A stretch of 64,000 nt of DNA. Origin: Symbiodinium natans. Its lineage: Eukaryota; Sar; Dinophyceae; Suessiales; Symbiodiniaceae. A program made the translations under genes and the position numbers. The notes under the pieces are model-generated. The model did not search any database and had not been told where the DNA came from. It worked only from the letters and a program-made list of their open reading frames with translations. The stretch covers positions 273,252 through 337,251 of the forward strand of contig CAJNDS010002410.1 of assembly GCA_905221605.1 (NCBI GenBank), in the 5' to 3' direction. Positions within the stretch are counted from its first letter, which is position 1, and each line of letters starts with the position of its first letter. This document shows, in pieces, positions 9,801 to 17,150 of the stretch.

Positions 9801-11582
9801 GATCCTCTCCACAGCGCGTGCACACCCCCGAGTCCGGATCCTTCGGAGCAGACGCTGGAGCTTGTCTTTGGCTAGGGATGGCAACGTAACCTCAACACAA
9901 CAGAACGAAAGAGGTACTTGCACAAGTCCTGGAAGTACCCAAAGACGCAGCCGCCACAGTTCGGACCCTCATAGCCAGTGTTGCACTGGTTCCCCTTGGG
10001 TGTTTGATTCCATGCGCTGGCAAATCGAACGCCTCCGGCTGCCATTCGCCTACGGCCGCTACGGCCTGCCTCTATATGCAGACAAGCTTCATTCAGGCAT
10101 GCAGAGGAGGGAAGGCATGACTCAATAACCGGCCTGTACTCATCAACACCTGGATTTTGAATGGTGGTGGCTGCTTGCGCTTTGGACACGTAGAAATACG
10201 GCTTCGCGAGGGGCAGCATGGTCCCACCAGGGCAGTAGAGCATGCAGAGCCGGTAGTCGAAGGAGCCTGTCACCTTCGGCACGCAAACCTGTGACACAGG
10301 CTCAGCGCAGAGCGTGCCCTGAACATCAAAGGTGCAGGGCTCATCGTCCAGGGCTTGTGTCCTGAAGGCATCAGTCCACCAACCGAGAAGCCTAAAGCCC
10401 GCCTGCAATACGTGAAAACAGTGGTTGCTACCCGGCACCAACTTCAGGGAAGGCTCGTGAAGTCTGCCGTGTGGCAACCCACACAGGCGTAGCCAGGCTT
10501 GCCGTATGTCTGGGTTTCATCATAAACCGGCGAGAAGTACCCCTTCTTGCAACGGCAATCTTCAACGGAAACAGCTGGTGGAACTGAGAAGGTGTTGGTC
10601 GGGCACGCAATGCAGTTCGTCTGCCCAACCTGCCCAACAAGAACATGGCAGGCGCCTTGCTCGACGCCGTGGAAGGTGTGAAGACAGGTGTTTGCCGCAA
10701 AAGTGGCTGTGACATCGTAGTTTACAATGTTTTGTTCTGTTTTTTGACCATTTTTTGGGCACAATGCAAGAGGCAATATTGAAAACTTTGGAAGCAAGCG
10801 AAAAAAAAAGCCAAACAACAAACAGCAAACAGCAAACAACAAACAACAAACAAGAAACAGCAAACAGCAAACAGCAAACGGCAAACGGCAAACGGCAAAC
10901 GGCAAACAACAAACAACAAGCAACAAACAACAATCAACAAGCAACCAACCACAACTTGTCCGTCCCCCGGAAAAGGGGGGGGGGGAGCACCTGGGCAAAG
11001 GGTCAGGCTCGCGCACTTAGACTCCGAGAGCTGAAAGATTCCCTTCTTCTCACATTACAACACTGTAAAAAACGAGGTTTTCAAGCACCCCCTTCTAAAC
11101 GTGGAGATGGTAAAACGCCGAAAGTGTCGTGACGCGCGTCGTTTTTGAGTGTGGAAACGCTGAAAACACTGTAAATAACGATGTTTTCGAGCATGCGCGC
11201 GAAACCTAGGCGAAAACACCATTTCGCAGTTGACACGTGCCGAAAACACTGTAAATACCGATGTTTTCGATGCTTCGCACGATGGATGCACGGGTCCCCA
11301 AAGTCGACAACCCTTCCACGGCGTCGAGCAAGGCGCCTGGCAAGAACATGAACAAAAAAACAACCCTCGAACTATACAAGGTTAGTTTGCCCCTAAATAG
11401 GAAAGCGCTGCCTGCTTCGCACTTCCGAGTCCCTTTGGGGCCCTAGTGGCACTTGCATCAGACAAGCCGTCAGCCTGGTCTTGGTACATCGTGGAGGCGC
11501 AGAAGGTGCACCCCAAAGGCCACTGATCCGAGAATTGTGTCGAATAGGTCCCCTTCGGACACGGCAGGCAAGCGTCATCATC
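3664..11582 (-). CDS. Multi-exon membrane protein: Cys-rich (GCC2/GCC3-like) ectodomain, PDZ-like domain, multi-TM region, helical tail (gene span)
   Basis: Exons listed separately below lie on one strand in an order that makes one protein: cysteine-rich exons (11582 to 9915), a TM exon (9706-9840), a PDZ-like exon pair (9038-9356), a run of hydrophobic exons (8511 to 5706), then charged helical exons to a stop at 3664-3666. Large protist proteins with ephrin-receptor-like GCC2/GCC3 cysteine repeats followed by a polytopic C-terminal region are common in dinoflagellates and oomycetes, and several hydrophobic exons resemble that region as I remember it. The ligand and function are unknown. The 5' end is not defined and may continue above 11.6 kb. 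That all exons belong to one transcript is inference. Confidence 0.6.
3895..3998 (-). CDS. Charged helical exon of the membrane protein (upper border approximate)
   Basis: The frame reads CWTEAFMQEALQLAERYERD then MERAEREQHEA, typical coiled-coil composition. A GT donor sits right after 3895. The upper acceptor was not resolved. Confidence 0.55.
4095..4400 (-). CDS. Charged helical exons of the membrane protein (borders approximate)
   Basis: Below an acceptor TCAG at 4401-4404 the frame reads RHTVLTRVTSRDSRG then IQQKKEVLRARELMEAEELK and KQMQARRLGW. A second piece around 4095-4195 reads RWEEYRQKKAEVFWAAREAE. Both are rich in Lys, Arg and Glu and look like a cytoplasmic coiled coil. A 7-A run near 4348 makes the local frame uncertain. 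A further piece at 4420-4476 (EELREKRDAFES) precedes them. Confidence 0.5.
5168..5255 (-). CDS. Glu/Arg-rich helical exon of the membrane protein
   Basis: The 88-base exon lies between acceptor GTGTCAAG and donor GAT|GTGACC. It reads QERLREEEERGHFHRQMEDA and VKGFRENAD, strongly coiled-coil-like. It follows the last hydrophobic exon at 5706-5845 and starts the presumed cytoplasmic tail. Confidence 0.6.
5706..5845 (-). CDS. Hydrophobic TM exon of the membrane protein
   Basis: The 140-base exon has acceptor CCTTTTTTTAG and a GC donor (CTGCAA|GCAAGG). The frame reads GSLIDVLVLIIVTIISGTMV followed by FNAYIIIGGCLTV, enough for one or two membrane spans. A GC donor is acceptable in dinoflagellates. 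Confidence 0.6.
6114..6213 (-). CDS. Hydrophobic TM exon of the membrane protein
   Basis: The acceptor is CTCAGGCAAG at 6214-6223. The frame reads GHVLLNPLKESVLTGCMAFL then TFMAAFK. The exon seems to end in AAG|GACTGA, a GA-type donor known from dinoflagellates; the ORF closes two codons later. Confidence 0.5.
6453..6559 (-). CDS. Hydrophobic TM exon of the membrane protein
   Basis: The exon lies between acceptor CGAAGAG and donor GCG|GTTCCT. The frame reads SFFRQFALMLSALMAVEFPP then FGAAAQSLVFMINFA, which fits two helices joined by a short PP turn. Confidence 0.62.
6588..6695. other. AT-rich island inside an intron
   Basis: About 108 bp with very low GC (tttttttaataatatcattg onward) inside an otherwise GC-balanced gene, between exons 6559 and 6735. 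No ORF or hairpin of note. Confidence 0.7.
6735..6838 (-). CDS. Exon of the membrane protein between loop and TM part (lower border approximate)
   Basis: The acceptor CATGTCTTGACAG ends at 6839. The frame reads DEVNLKEIKLKWKNKERF, TEKGAWPDHLDGSY, LTYGWVLIF: a basic loop then the start of a membrane segment. Confidence 0.55.
6905..7192 (-). CDS. Two loop exons of the membrane protein (6905-7015 and 7077-7192)
   Basis: The upper exon reads QGNIVAVRTYPTGKDNEAAE then KRMLMEAGQL and ends at a GT donor. A 61-base intron with a pyrimidine-rich end (GCTTGTTTCAG) restores frame to AKMKQRGAAVVPDKPGKDLN and KALADMRRRKATLEERG. The part is charged and soluble, probably a cytoplasmic loop. The lower border, in a G-run, is approximate. 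Confidence 0.58.
7589..7707 (-). CDS. Hydrophobic TM exon of the membrane protein
   Basis: The acceptor is CAGAG at 7708-7712. The frame reads DLTDTNYQLLFGVATLGWFV and FGSGFAVLNVCLYWSYHWQ, a long membrane span. A GC donor (CAA|GCGGGA) ends it. Confidence 0.6.
7775..7938 (-). CDS. Hydrophobic TM exon of the membrane protein with conserved Cys pair (lower border approximate)
   Basis: The acceptor TCTGAGGAG precedes VQGWLLLNAWGRSMLTILLL and FIQQHMTQLSIPFQC, then SMADGSKTLVASQDIVCN. A hydrophobic helix followed by an F-C, D-G, L-V-A, I-x-C pattern resembles the multi-TM part of GCC2/GCC3 proteins of protists (from memory, not checked). Confidence 0.6.
8085..8335 (-). CDS. Two TM exons of the membrane protein (8278-8335 and 8085-8228)
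   Basis: The 58-base exon reads IMAVIANLSFNFNFFQPDC, and a GT-AG intron of 49 bases joins it in frame to TYGGGTLLSAIFRRSVPL and MRFTIMPYGLMAPITCSYLV. The NLSFNFNFFQPDC block looks like a conserved motif of the family. The lower end is approximate. Confidence 0.58.
8405..8511 (-). CDS. Exon with QSFNGIGRIDLEWP motif of the membrane protein
   Basis: The frame reads SGVRLITMSLSIMQSFNG then IGRIDLEWPESCLHLY. A helix followed by a short segment ending in the dipeptide WP is a recurrent feature of the first part of the polytopic domain in this protein type. A GC donor (TATG|GCATGT) is proposed at the lower end, but phase to the next exon is not settled. Confidence 0.5.
9038..9356 (-). CDS. PDZ-like domain exon with preceding basic segment
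   Basis: The lower part (9038 to about 9211) reads KDLGFVFRVDKDRTIHVAGV, RPGSPASRLGI, then LLVLNG. This is the PDZ pattern: a GF carboxylate-binding strand, I-x-V-x-x-V-x-PGSPA-x-x-x-GI and a final NG. The part above reads NPVMKLVDKFRFKRVTLVI after a good acceptor (CCCCGTCCCTCACAG at 9357). The two parts are in different frames; an intron with its acceptor at either of two TTCAG sites between 9212 and 9236 would join them. A PDZ domain here would be on the cytoplasmic side. Confidence 0.6.
9706..9840 (-). CDS. TM exon of the membrane protein
   Basis: Exactly 45 codons between acceptor CTCCGAAG and donor CAA|GTAGGG. The sequence DPDSGVCTRCGEDQ is followed by VLGTLMFSALGMCATFGAFF and LSLLYLKLCEQ, a single strong membrane helix that closes the cysteine-rich ectodomain (C-x-x-C just before it). 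Confidence 0.72.
9915..10400 (-). CDS. Cys-rich ectodomain exon(s) of the membrane protein
   Basis: A continuous open frame contains EPCTFDVQGTLCAEPVSQVC, YRLCMLYCPGGTMLPLAKPY, ESCLPSSACLNEAC and, at the end, NQCNTGYEGPNCGGCVFGYF. The last piece has the C-x-x-GYEGPxCGxC form of EGF or laminin-EGF modules. Internal introns cannot be excluded. A secreted or lumenal position is expected. Confidence 0.62.
10455..10710 (-). CDS. Cys-rich GCC2/GCC3 (ephrin-receptor-like) exon
   Basis: The frame reads QGACHVLVGQVGQTNCIACP, TNTFSVPPAVSVEDCRCKKG and YFSPVYDETQTYGKPGYACV followed by GCHTADF. The C-x-x-CP-x-NTFS and CxCKKGY spacing is the hallmark of GCC2/GCC3 repeats. Borders are approximate. Part of it (10651-10676) is present again, inverted, at 11312-11337. 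Confidence 0.68.
10812..10952 (+). repeat. Low-complexity CAAACAA/CGGCAAA tract
   Basis: About 140 bp of imperfect 7-mer repeats of the type aaacaac, aaacagc and aaacggc. It makes ORFs on both strands that are compositional artefacts. It sits between cysteine-rich exons, so it is probably intronic. Confidence 0.85.
11059..11273. repeat. Three copies of a 29-base hairpin-type element
   Basis: Copies at 11059-11087 (degenerate), 11165-11193 and 11245-11273 share aacactgtaaataNcgatgttttc. The third has perfect 8-base arms cgaaaaca (11241-11248) and tgttttcg (11262-11269) around a 13-base loop; the second has 7-base arms. Position between exons 10710 and 11453 makes them intronic. Confidence 0.8.
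11453..11582 (-). CDS. Cys-rich GCC2/GCC3 exon
   Basis: The 130-base exon lies between acceptor GCCTTGAGCAG and donor GATGCAA|GTGCCA. The frame reads DDDACLPCPKGTYSTQFSDQ and WPLGCTFCASTMYQDQADGL, with CxxCPKGTYS and CTFC typical of the GCC2/GCC3 family. It is the most upstream exon of this type that I could place. Confidence 0.7.
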
Positions 11583-11589
11583 CTGCTCA

Positions 11590-12740
11590 AGGCTTTAACC
11601 ATGCTCTCTCGCAAGGCAGAAGGCATGGCTCCAACTCCGAAGTACCCAATGCCAGCTGCGAACATAGCAGTCAACCCGCGGACAACAACCAACCGCATGG
11701 ACCAGGCTGGAACTGGCTGAAAAGGCGGGAGTGGGGGGACAGCCTTTCCAAGTAACCATGTTGGCAGCTGCTCGGAGCCACCGCCCGTATTCCACGACGA
11801 GTGGTGGAACAAGTTGATGTGGTCTACCCCCCCGATTTTGGTTTTCCACCCTGAGGAGGATGGAAGGTTCTCGGGGCTCGGGGGTCCGAATGGAAACTAC
11901 ATGAATGACATGAGCAAGTGTCGAGCTTCATGTCACGGAAAAGTGCCCCTGGTTTTCGCCAAGCCCTGCATCGCATCAAGTCGTTCGACCATGTCTATGA
12001 CGCTCAAGGGTGACATACGAGCGGATGAAATCGCTGATTGAAGGGAGGTGCCGTGCTTCTCAGTGGAGCCGAGCATGGAACTACTGTGAGAGACTGAGAG
12101 AATCACACTTCAGGATGGCGTATCACAAGGAGGTGTTCAATTCTCTCTTAACAAAAACCCGTCGACATTTCCAACAGCGCCAGCTGCTGTAATACAGGGC
12201 CTGTGGCAAGACCAGAGGAGAACTGCAAAACCGATGGCACTTCGTGGTTTTGAACAGCTGCTGCTCAAACGCTCAAACAAAAGTGGGCCAGGGGACTAGG
12301 AGGATCAGAGGACCTCACGCCGGACCAGGAAAACAAGAAGTTGTGGCGCCTGGCAGTCTGAAGCAGAGTCCAAGATTTACAACACGTTTACAGCAAACGT
12401 GTTTGCGTGCCTGACGAAACACTTGCATCCGCTCCACCCCCGTGGTCTGAATCATTTTGGGTGCGATATTGTTCCTATTTGCCTCAACCACACGACGGCC
12501 GGCTGATGAACCAGTGACCATCATGATCATTCAACCCAGCCGGCCTTTGGACTCTGAAATCCAAGCCTTTTAATGCCGAAGCTTCAGGGCGCTTAGGGAC
12601 TTAAGGCTGCAGTACGTGCACGCTGCTTTTCCCCGGCTCCTCGCTTATCCGATAGTATCCCTCCTCGCCAGGAGAAAAAAGCAGACAAAGTCTTTCTTGG
12701 CACGCTACTGGGCATTCTTGGTAGCCATCCATGCAGGCAC
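11590..12740. other. No gene recognised
   Basis: Short open frames on both strands, none with motifs, repeats or splice-consistent borders that I trust. The minus-strand frame around 11600-11740 has a hydrophobic stretch (AMFAAGIGYFGVG) but overlaps the good exon at 11453-11582 in another frame, so it is probably not coding. Likely intronic or intergenic. Confidence 0.4.
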
Positions 12741-12741
12741 A

Positions 12742-12915
12742 CTATGTCAAGGCGTCCTGCGGACACTGCGAGATCTGTGTCACCAAGACCGGCTGGTTCT
12801 TCTCCTCCAATGCTCCCACTTTCAGTATCACATTGACCTGAGCCAATTGGAAGGTGTGCTTTCCTTGAACACATCTCGCCGTCACGACACATCCCGATGT
12901 GAGGTCCATGACCTC
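12742..12915 (-). CDS. Exon-like segment, extracellular type, unrecognised
   Basis: The minus frame reads TSGCVVTARCVQGKHTFQLA and QVNVILKVGALEEKNQPVLV followed by TQISQCPQ. Alternating hydrophobic beta-strand pattern with scattered cysteines suggests an extracellular beta domain. Just downstream another frame shows CACMDGYQECPVACQERLC, cysteine-rich. Family not recognised; it may be an upstream exon of the membrane protein gene. Confidence 0.4.
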   Translation of the reverse strand, partial: EVMDLTSGCVVTARCVQGKHTFQLAQVNVILKVGALEEKNQPVLVTQISQCPQDALT

Positions 12916-13189
12916 CCTGATTCTTAGCGTCGAAAAAATCAAAGCGAAGGCTTTGCAGTCTGAAATGCAGCCAGTTGGCATCAACAGTCCTGAGCTGGAG
13001 TCAGGATGGCCGTCCAAGGTCTCGTTATAAAAAAAACTACTGGTGTGTCTTCGCATGTTTGCAGAAGAGGGGCTCAGAGATGATCCTGCCCAGAAGTTCT
13101 CCCTCCTGTGGATCTTCTCGCGCTGCACGACGGGGAGTTGTCATCGTGCATTTCACGTAGCTGTTGTTTTGAGCCTCTGAGTGTCAAGA

Positions 13190-13740
13190 CAGCGCGATCT
13201 CGCGGGCCGCGGGTACAGAAGTAAAGCAAGGAAGGCCACACCAAGCAGCGTGCTGAGCATCGGACCTGAACAGTACAGGTTGCCAATCCAACCGTTACGC
13301 TGGCTGTTCCCAGCATCTGGAGTGCCGGAATCAGGTCCGCCACGCTAAGTCTCCTGCCCGCAACTTTGCTCAGCGTGGTGGGACCGGTACGTCATACGAC
13401 CGTGGGCAAACATCGTGCAAACATCAGTGCTGGAGCATGCTGCCCACATCTCCATCCCTTGTCGAATCTCCTCGACGTCGTCTCCGCAGCCAGCAAGCCA
13501 CTGAGCTTCGTCTCCCAAGCCTGGCACGCGGCCTCGGCAAGCGAAGCGAAACGAACCCTTCGGGCCATCTTCATCGAGAGGCAGGGATCGGGCACTCGCG
13601 CTAAATGCTCTCGCAATGCTCGCGCGCCTCGTAGTCGCCGTCCGCGGCCAGATACTCGCCGAAGGAGACCCCGTGGATCTCGATCTCCGAGTAGCCTTGA
13701 ACTAGTTTCTGGCACTCAATGGGGCAAAAAATCCTCTTGA
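13190..13740 (-). CDS. Three exon-like segments, one with a TM helix, unrecognised
   Basis: From 5' to 3': RIFCPIECQKLVQGYSEIEI, HGVSFGEYLAADGDYEAREH (about 13610-13735); GLGDEAQWLAGCGDDVEEIR, QGMEMWAACSSTDVCTMFAH (about 13390-13525); and GNSQRNGWIGNLYCSGPM, LSTLLGVAFLALLLYPRPA (about 13195-13330). Cysteines plus one hydrophobic helix suggest a membrane-anchored extracellular piece. Splice sites were not resolved and an alternative frame exists for the last segment. Confidence 0.4.
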
Positions 13741-13799
13741 CCCCTTGCCAACTGGCTTGTCGACCTCTGCGAGATGCACGAGAGTGCCCCCGAAGCGCG

Positions 13800-14745
13800 G
13801 GTTCCACGTCAAGGCCAGGGTTTAGGTTTCGGGGGATTCAATTTATCTTTCGAGGCTCTTTGTAGCTACTGGCATTGCCCGTATCGCGGTCAAGACGGGT
13901 GCCCATATATATATATATATATACTGTATACTAGACACACGTGCGTGCTTCGCACGCGCTTAGTGTCTGCACCAGCCCACGATGCGAAGGTGCGTGGGAG
14001 TGGTCTAGAGGGGACGGCCCGGACAGAGGGGGCAGCGGGGCGGGCAGGCTGACGCGGCCACGGGTGTTTTTTCGGGTCCGGGTTTGGGCTTAGGGTTTAG
14101 GACGCTTGCGCTTCCACGTCTGGCGGGCCCACGGGGTGAAGGGGGTCGGGGGTAGGGGGGCCGGTTTTTGCGGGTCCGGACAAAGGGGGTGGCGTGTTTT
14201 TTGGGGTCCGGGTTTAGGGGGCTTAGGCTTTAGAACATCGACCTTCGGCTTGGATGCAGAAGTGCTTTCACGTCTGGCGGGTTCGTGGATTTTTGTGGCA
14301 AGGCAGCACATATACAGACAGAGGTTGCGCATATTCGGAAATGACCGCCTCGAGCGGTGAGGGCAGTGTGGTGGGAGCTGGAGCATTTTAAAAGGCCTGC
14401 GAATGGCCGTGAGAGAAGCCGTGAGAGAAGCCGTGAGAGAAGCGAGAGCAAAACATGAAGGGAGAGAAGTGTGAAAGCGGTGAGGGCAGTGGGGGGGGTG
14501 GGGGGCGGGAAGGGAGGGCGAGGGTGTTGTGGGTGGAGGGCAGTGAGGGCGGGAAAAGAGGGTGCGAGATACTGCGTGCGGGGGGTAGGGGCAGTGACGG
14601 CGAATGAAGGATCGAGAGCTTTTTGTGCTGCCGAGGGGTGGGGCTAGCCCTTTTTCCTTGCCCATTAGATCGTTACATGACATCTCAACACCCTGCGCTG
14701 TCTCTCTGCCGGGGGCCCCGGCCGGCATCGTAGATAGTCCCCGGA
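13800..14745. other. Non-coding stretch with (AT)n, telomere-like fragments and GTGAGAGAAGCC repeats
   Basis: It holds an (AT)n microsatellite (about 13904-13923), degenerate TTTAGGG-type fragments (near 13820, 14085-14100 and 14208-14232), and about three tandem copies of gtgagagaagcc at 14409-14445. G-rich plus strand gives a Pro/Arg-rich minus ORF (14090-14728), judged an artefact of composition. Confidence 0.7.
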
Positions 14746-15229
14746 TTGATGGTTGAGATCTGGGGCTGTGGGAGCGTCAGCTTTCCTGCAATCCACGCGG
14801 CTCAGAGGGGCTCGGAGGGCCCCAGAGGGGGGCTCGGAGGGTTCAGGGCTGTGGCAACACACCGACCGCCCAAGAAGGCAACGCCGCCCAGGCACCCGTC
14901 AGAGGCTCGGATCGCAGATCGCCGATTTGAAGAACAACGCTTGGATCTGTAGGGATGTTGCGTGCATCCAAGCACTGCGTGATTCTGCACTTCCTGGAAG
15001 CACGCCGCGGGCTTTGACTTTCGGATCACATCCATCTGTCAGCCAATGTCCCATTACTTCTACACTGGGCAGAACTCAGTTGTTCAAACTACACCTGTGC
15101 ATGCCGATTGGCCGCAGATCGCTTCTGCGAGCCTCTAGTGACTCTAAGCGCCAGCCGAGAGACAGCTCCGTGGCAGACTGGTACACTATGGAGCTGCCTC
15201 GCACTTTGCTTAAAAGCAAAGGCCTTCAA

Positions 15230-15975
15230 GAAACAAAACGGCACGAGGGCGTCGACCGTAGATGCCCTCGTGTGCAACCAAGATGCAGAACGAGAGCTCC
15301 GGAGTTACGCCTTGCAGCCACAAGCTGTACGTCGGTGAGTCCACGTAGGTCAGTGAGAGGTCCGTCAGGCTGGTCAGGGCACTTTGAAACGGCCAGGCTT
15401 GCAGCATCTGGCAGCATCTTGCAGCAGGTTACATCAGGCTACTCCCTGTGAGCCTTGGAATGTTCAAGCCCTGGAGGTAGAAGTAGGGCTCGGAGTACAT
15501 CACCTCAAAGCTTCCAATCATGGTTGTGTCCCTAACGTGTTGTTTCCTGTGTGATGCTTCATGCTCCCCGCCGCATGCCTGCTCCACGACAACCGTAGCA
15601 GAATCCACTGTCGCTCCAGTGGCATCCTTCATGGCCAAGTTGGTCAGTGTTGGTGCCTCGTGCAAGACACGACCACCTACAGTACCAGCAGCACCTGCAC
15701 AACTCGGCCAGCTTGAAAAGCAGTCTGACGAGGCGCTAGGAACTGCACCGTGTTATACTTCGCAGTATCGCTTGCAGTCTGCCACAGCGTGGATGTAAAG
15801 TTCTTCACTTGCATCTCCTGGGTGGTCTGACGGCGGACTTCAACCAAAACACTCTGCTCAAGAACGGACCGGCTCAGCCATCCACTATCTGGGTCAAGGC
15901 TCAAGCACCAAGCTGCTCGCCGACAGCGGCGTCAGCGTGAGATCGCAGGCGATCTCCGTCCAGCCCGAATTGTAT
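15230..15975 (-). CDS. Run of extracellular-type exon segments, unrecognised
   Basis: Minus-strand pieces: NSGWTEIACDLTLTPLSASS (about 15905-15975); DPDSGWLSRSVLEQSVLVEV, RRQTTQEMQVKNFTSTLWQT (15677-15904); EAPTLTNLAMKDATGATVDS, ATVVVEQACGGEHEASHRKQ, GSFEVMYSEPYFYLQGLNIP (15445-15665); and LTDLSLTYVDSPTYSLWLQG (about 15315-15380). Beta-rich, with N-glycosylation sites and few cysteines. The pieces look like one ectodomain split by introns. No family assigned. They could be upstream exons of the cysteine-rich membrane protein. Confidence 0.45.
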
Positions 15976-16740
15976 TGCCTTGCTTGGCGAATCAACACAA
16001 GAACCTTCAGGTTGCGAGTTTCTGTGCAGGGTTGCTCCGATGTGACTCACACGCAGATAGCAAGCGTGTGTGCACAGAATCGTTACATTCGTGCTCCGCT
16101 CACAAAAACTAAACATATTCGCAGAATCTGAGCCGCTGCTATACTACCATTGCTGACCGCTTTGCCTGCTTCTGTGTTGGTGGTCTGGGACTGGCTCTCG
16201 AGTCCCTAGTCGCCCTAAGTGTGGAGTTTTGCTTTTACACACGAAAGGCCAGAGAGCTATGATTTCACTTGAAGCATAATTTCAACGATTTATTCTTTCA
16301 TAAAACGAGCGGATAGTCACATAAGAAATTGAACTAGCTGACCTTCAATCCATTTAACCAGCTAGATATGCATCGCTGGGTAGTACACTTTCAAATACTG
16401 ATGTTTGTCCCCCCCACCCCCCCCGCCCCGCCAGTTCACAATGTACACAACTAACTCATTCTGATTCACACAATTGAGGACCAGCTATGCTCCTTCATAA
16501 GGTTAAAACTTTTCAACATGCCCAGCGAATAATATTCGAAGAGAATATAGGACAGGGATTGGGGCAACCGATGGGCCTTCAATCCGCCGAGGCCTCGGGC
16601 CGGAGGTGTATAGGTTGTCAAAACAGGCACCCCCCTCCAAATCCTACCCCCCTAGGAAACCGGGGTCCTCAAGCGGACGGTTCGCCAGGACCAGAGAGTT
16701 GAAGCCCCTCCCAGCAGGCGCCCATCCCCTTTTTCTTCTG

Positions 16741-16863
16741 CCCCCCCCCCCCCCCCCCCCCACCCCCCCCCCCCATCCCCCCCCCCCCCCCCCACCCCCC
16801 CCCCCCCCACCCCCCCCCCCCCCCCCCCCCCCCCCACCCCCCCACCCCCCCCACCCCCCCCCC

Positions 16864-16926
<63 letters not shown>

Positions 16927-16965
16927 ACACCCCCCTCCGCCCCCCTTCCCCCCCCACTCCCCCTA
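16741..16965 (+). repeat. Poly-C tract with scattered A and T
   Basis: About 225 bp almost pure C, broken by single A or T bases. Long G/C homopolymers are hard to sequence, so the true length is uncertain. ORFs of poly-Pro or poly-Gly across it are artefacts. Confidence 0.9.
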
Positions 16966-17034
16966 CGCCCCTGAGGGGCCTGGCTCAACCCTACGATCAA
17001 TCCAAGCCGAACCGTCTTGAACCCTACTCCCAAA

Positions 17035-17150
17035 AAAACCCTAAACCCCAAAGCGTGAACCTTGAGCCCTAAGCCCTCAATCCTAAACTAAACCATAAAC
17101 CATAAACCCGGAACCCTAAACCCTAAACCCTAAACCCTAAACCCTAAACC
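17035..17150 (+). repeat. Interstitial telomere-type repeats (CCCTAAA)n
   Basis: A perfect run of five CCCTAAA units at 17114-17148 is preceded by about 75 bp of degenerate units (ccctaaac, ccataaac, ccctcaatc). TTTAGGG is the plant and dinoflagellate type of telomere repeat. Coding sequence on both sides shows it is not a chromosome end. Confidence 0.88.

Larger units (their letters stand above)
10651..11337. repeat. Inverted repeat: exon fragment 10651-10676 copied inverted at 11312-11337
   Basis: The 26-base sequence GGCGCCTTGCTCGACGCCGT plus GGAAGG at 10651-10676 is found as its exact reverse complement at 11312-11337. Beyond the 26 bases the next ten or so bases are themselves flipped (CATGTTCTTG in one, CAAGAACATG in the other). 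The arms enclose about 635 bp of low-complexity and hairpin repeats. Confidence 0.85.

Noticed and set aside
10755-11132. Gln/Asn/Thr-rich plus-strand ORF and Leu/Cys-rich minus-strand ORFs
   Set aside because: They follow the CAAACAA simple repeat and carry no domain.
13904-13923. (AT)n as a promoter element
   Set aside because: A plain microsatellite; no gene start is placed next to it.
14090-14728. 212-codon minus-strand Pro/Arg-rich ORF
   Set aside because: Compositional artefact over telomere-like and GTGAGAGAAGCC repeats; no motif or splice support.
16606-17051. Poly-Pro and poly-Gly ORFs on both strands
   Set aside because: They are products of the poly-C tract.
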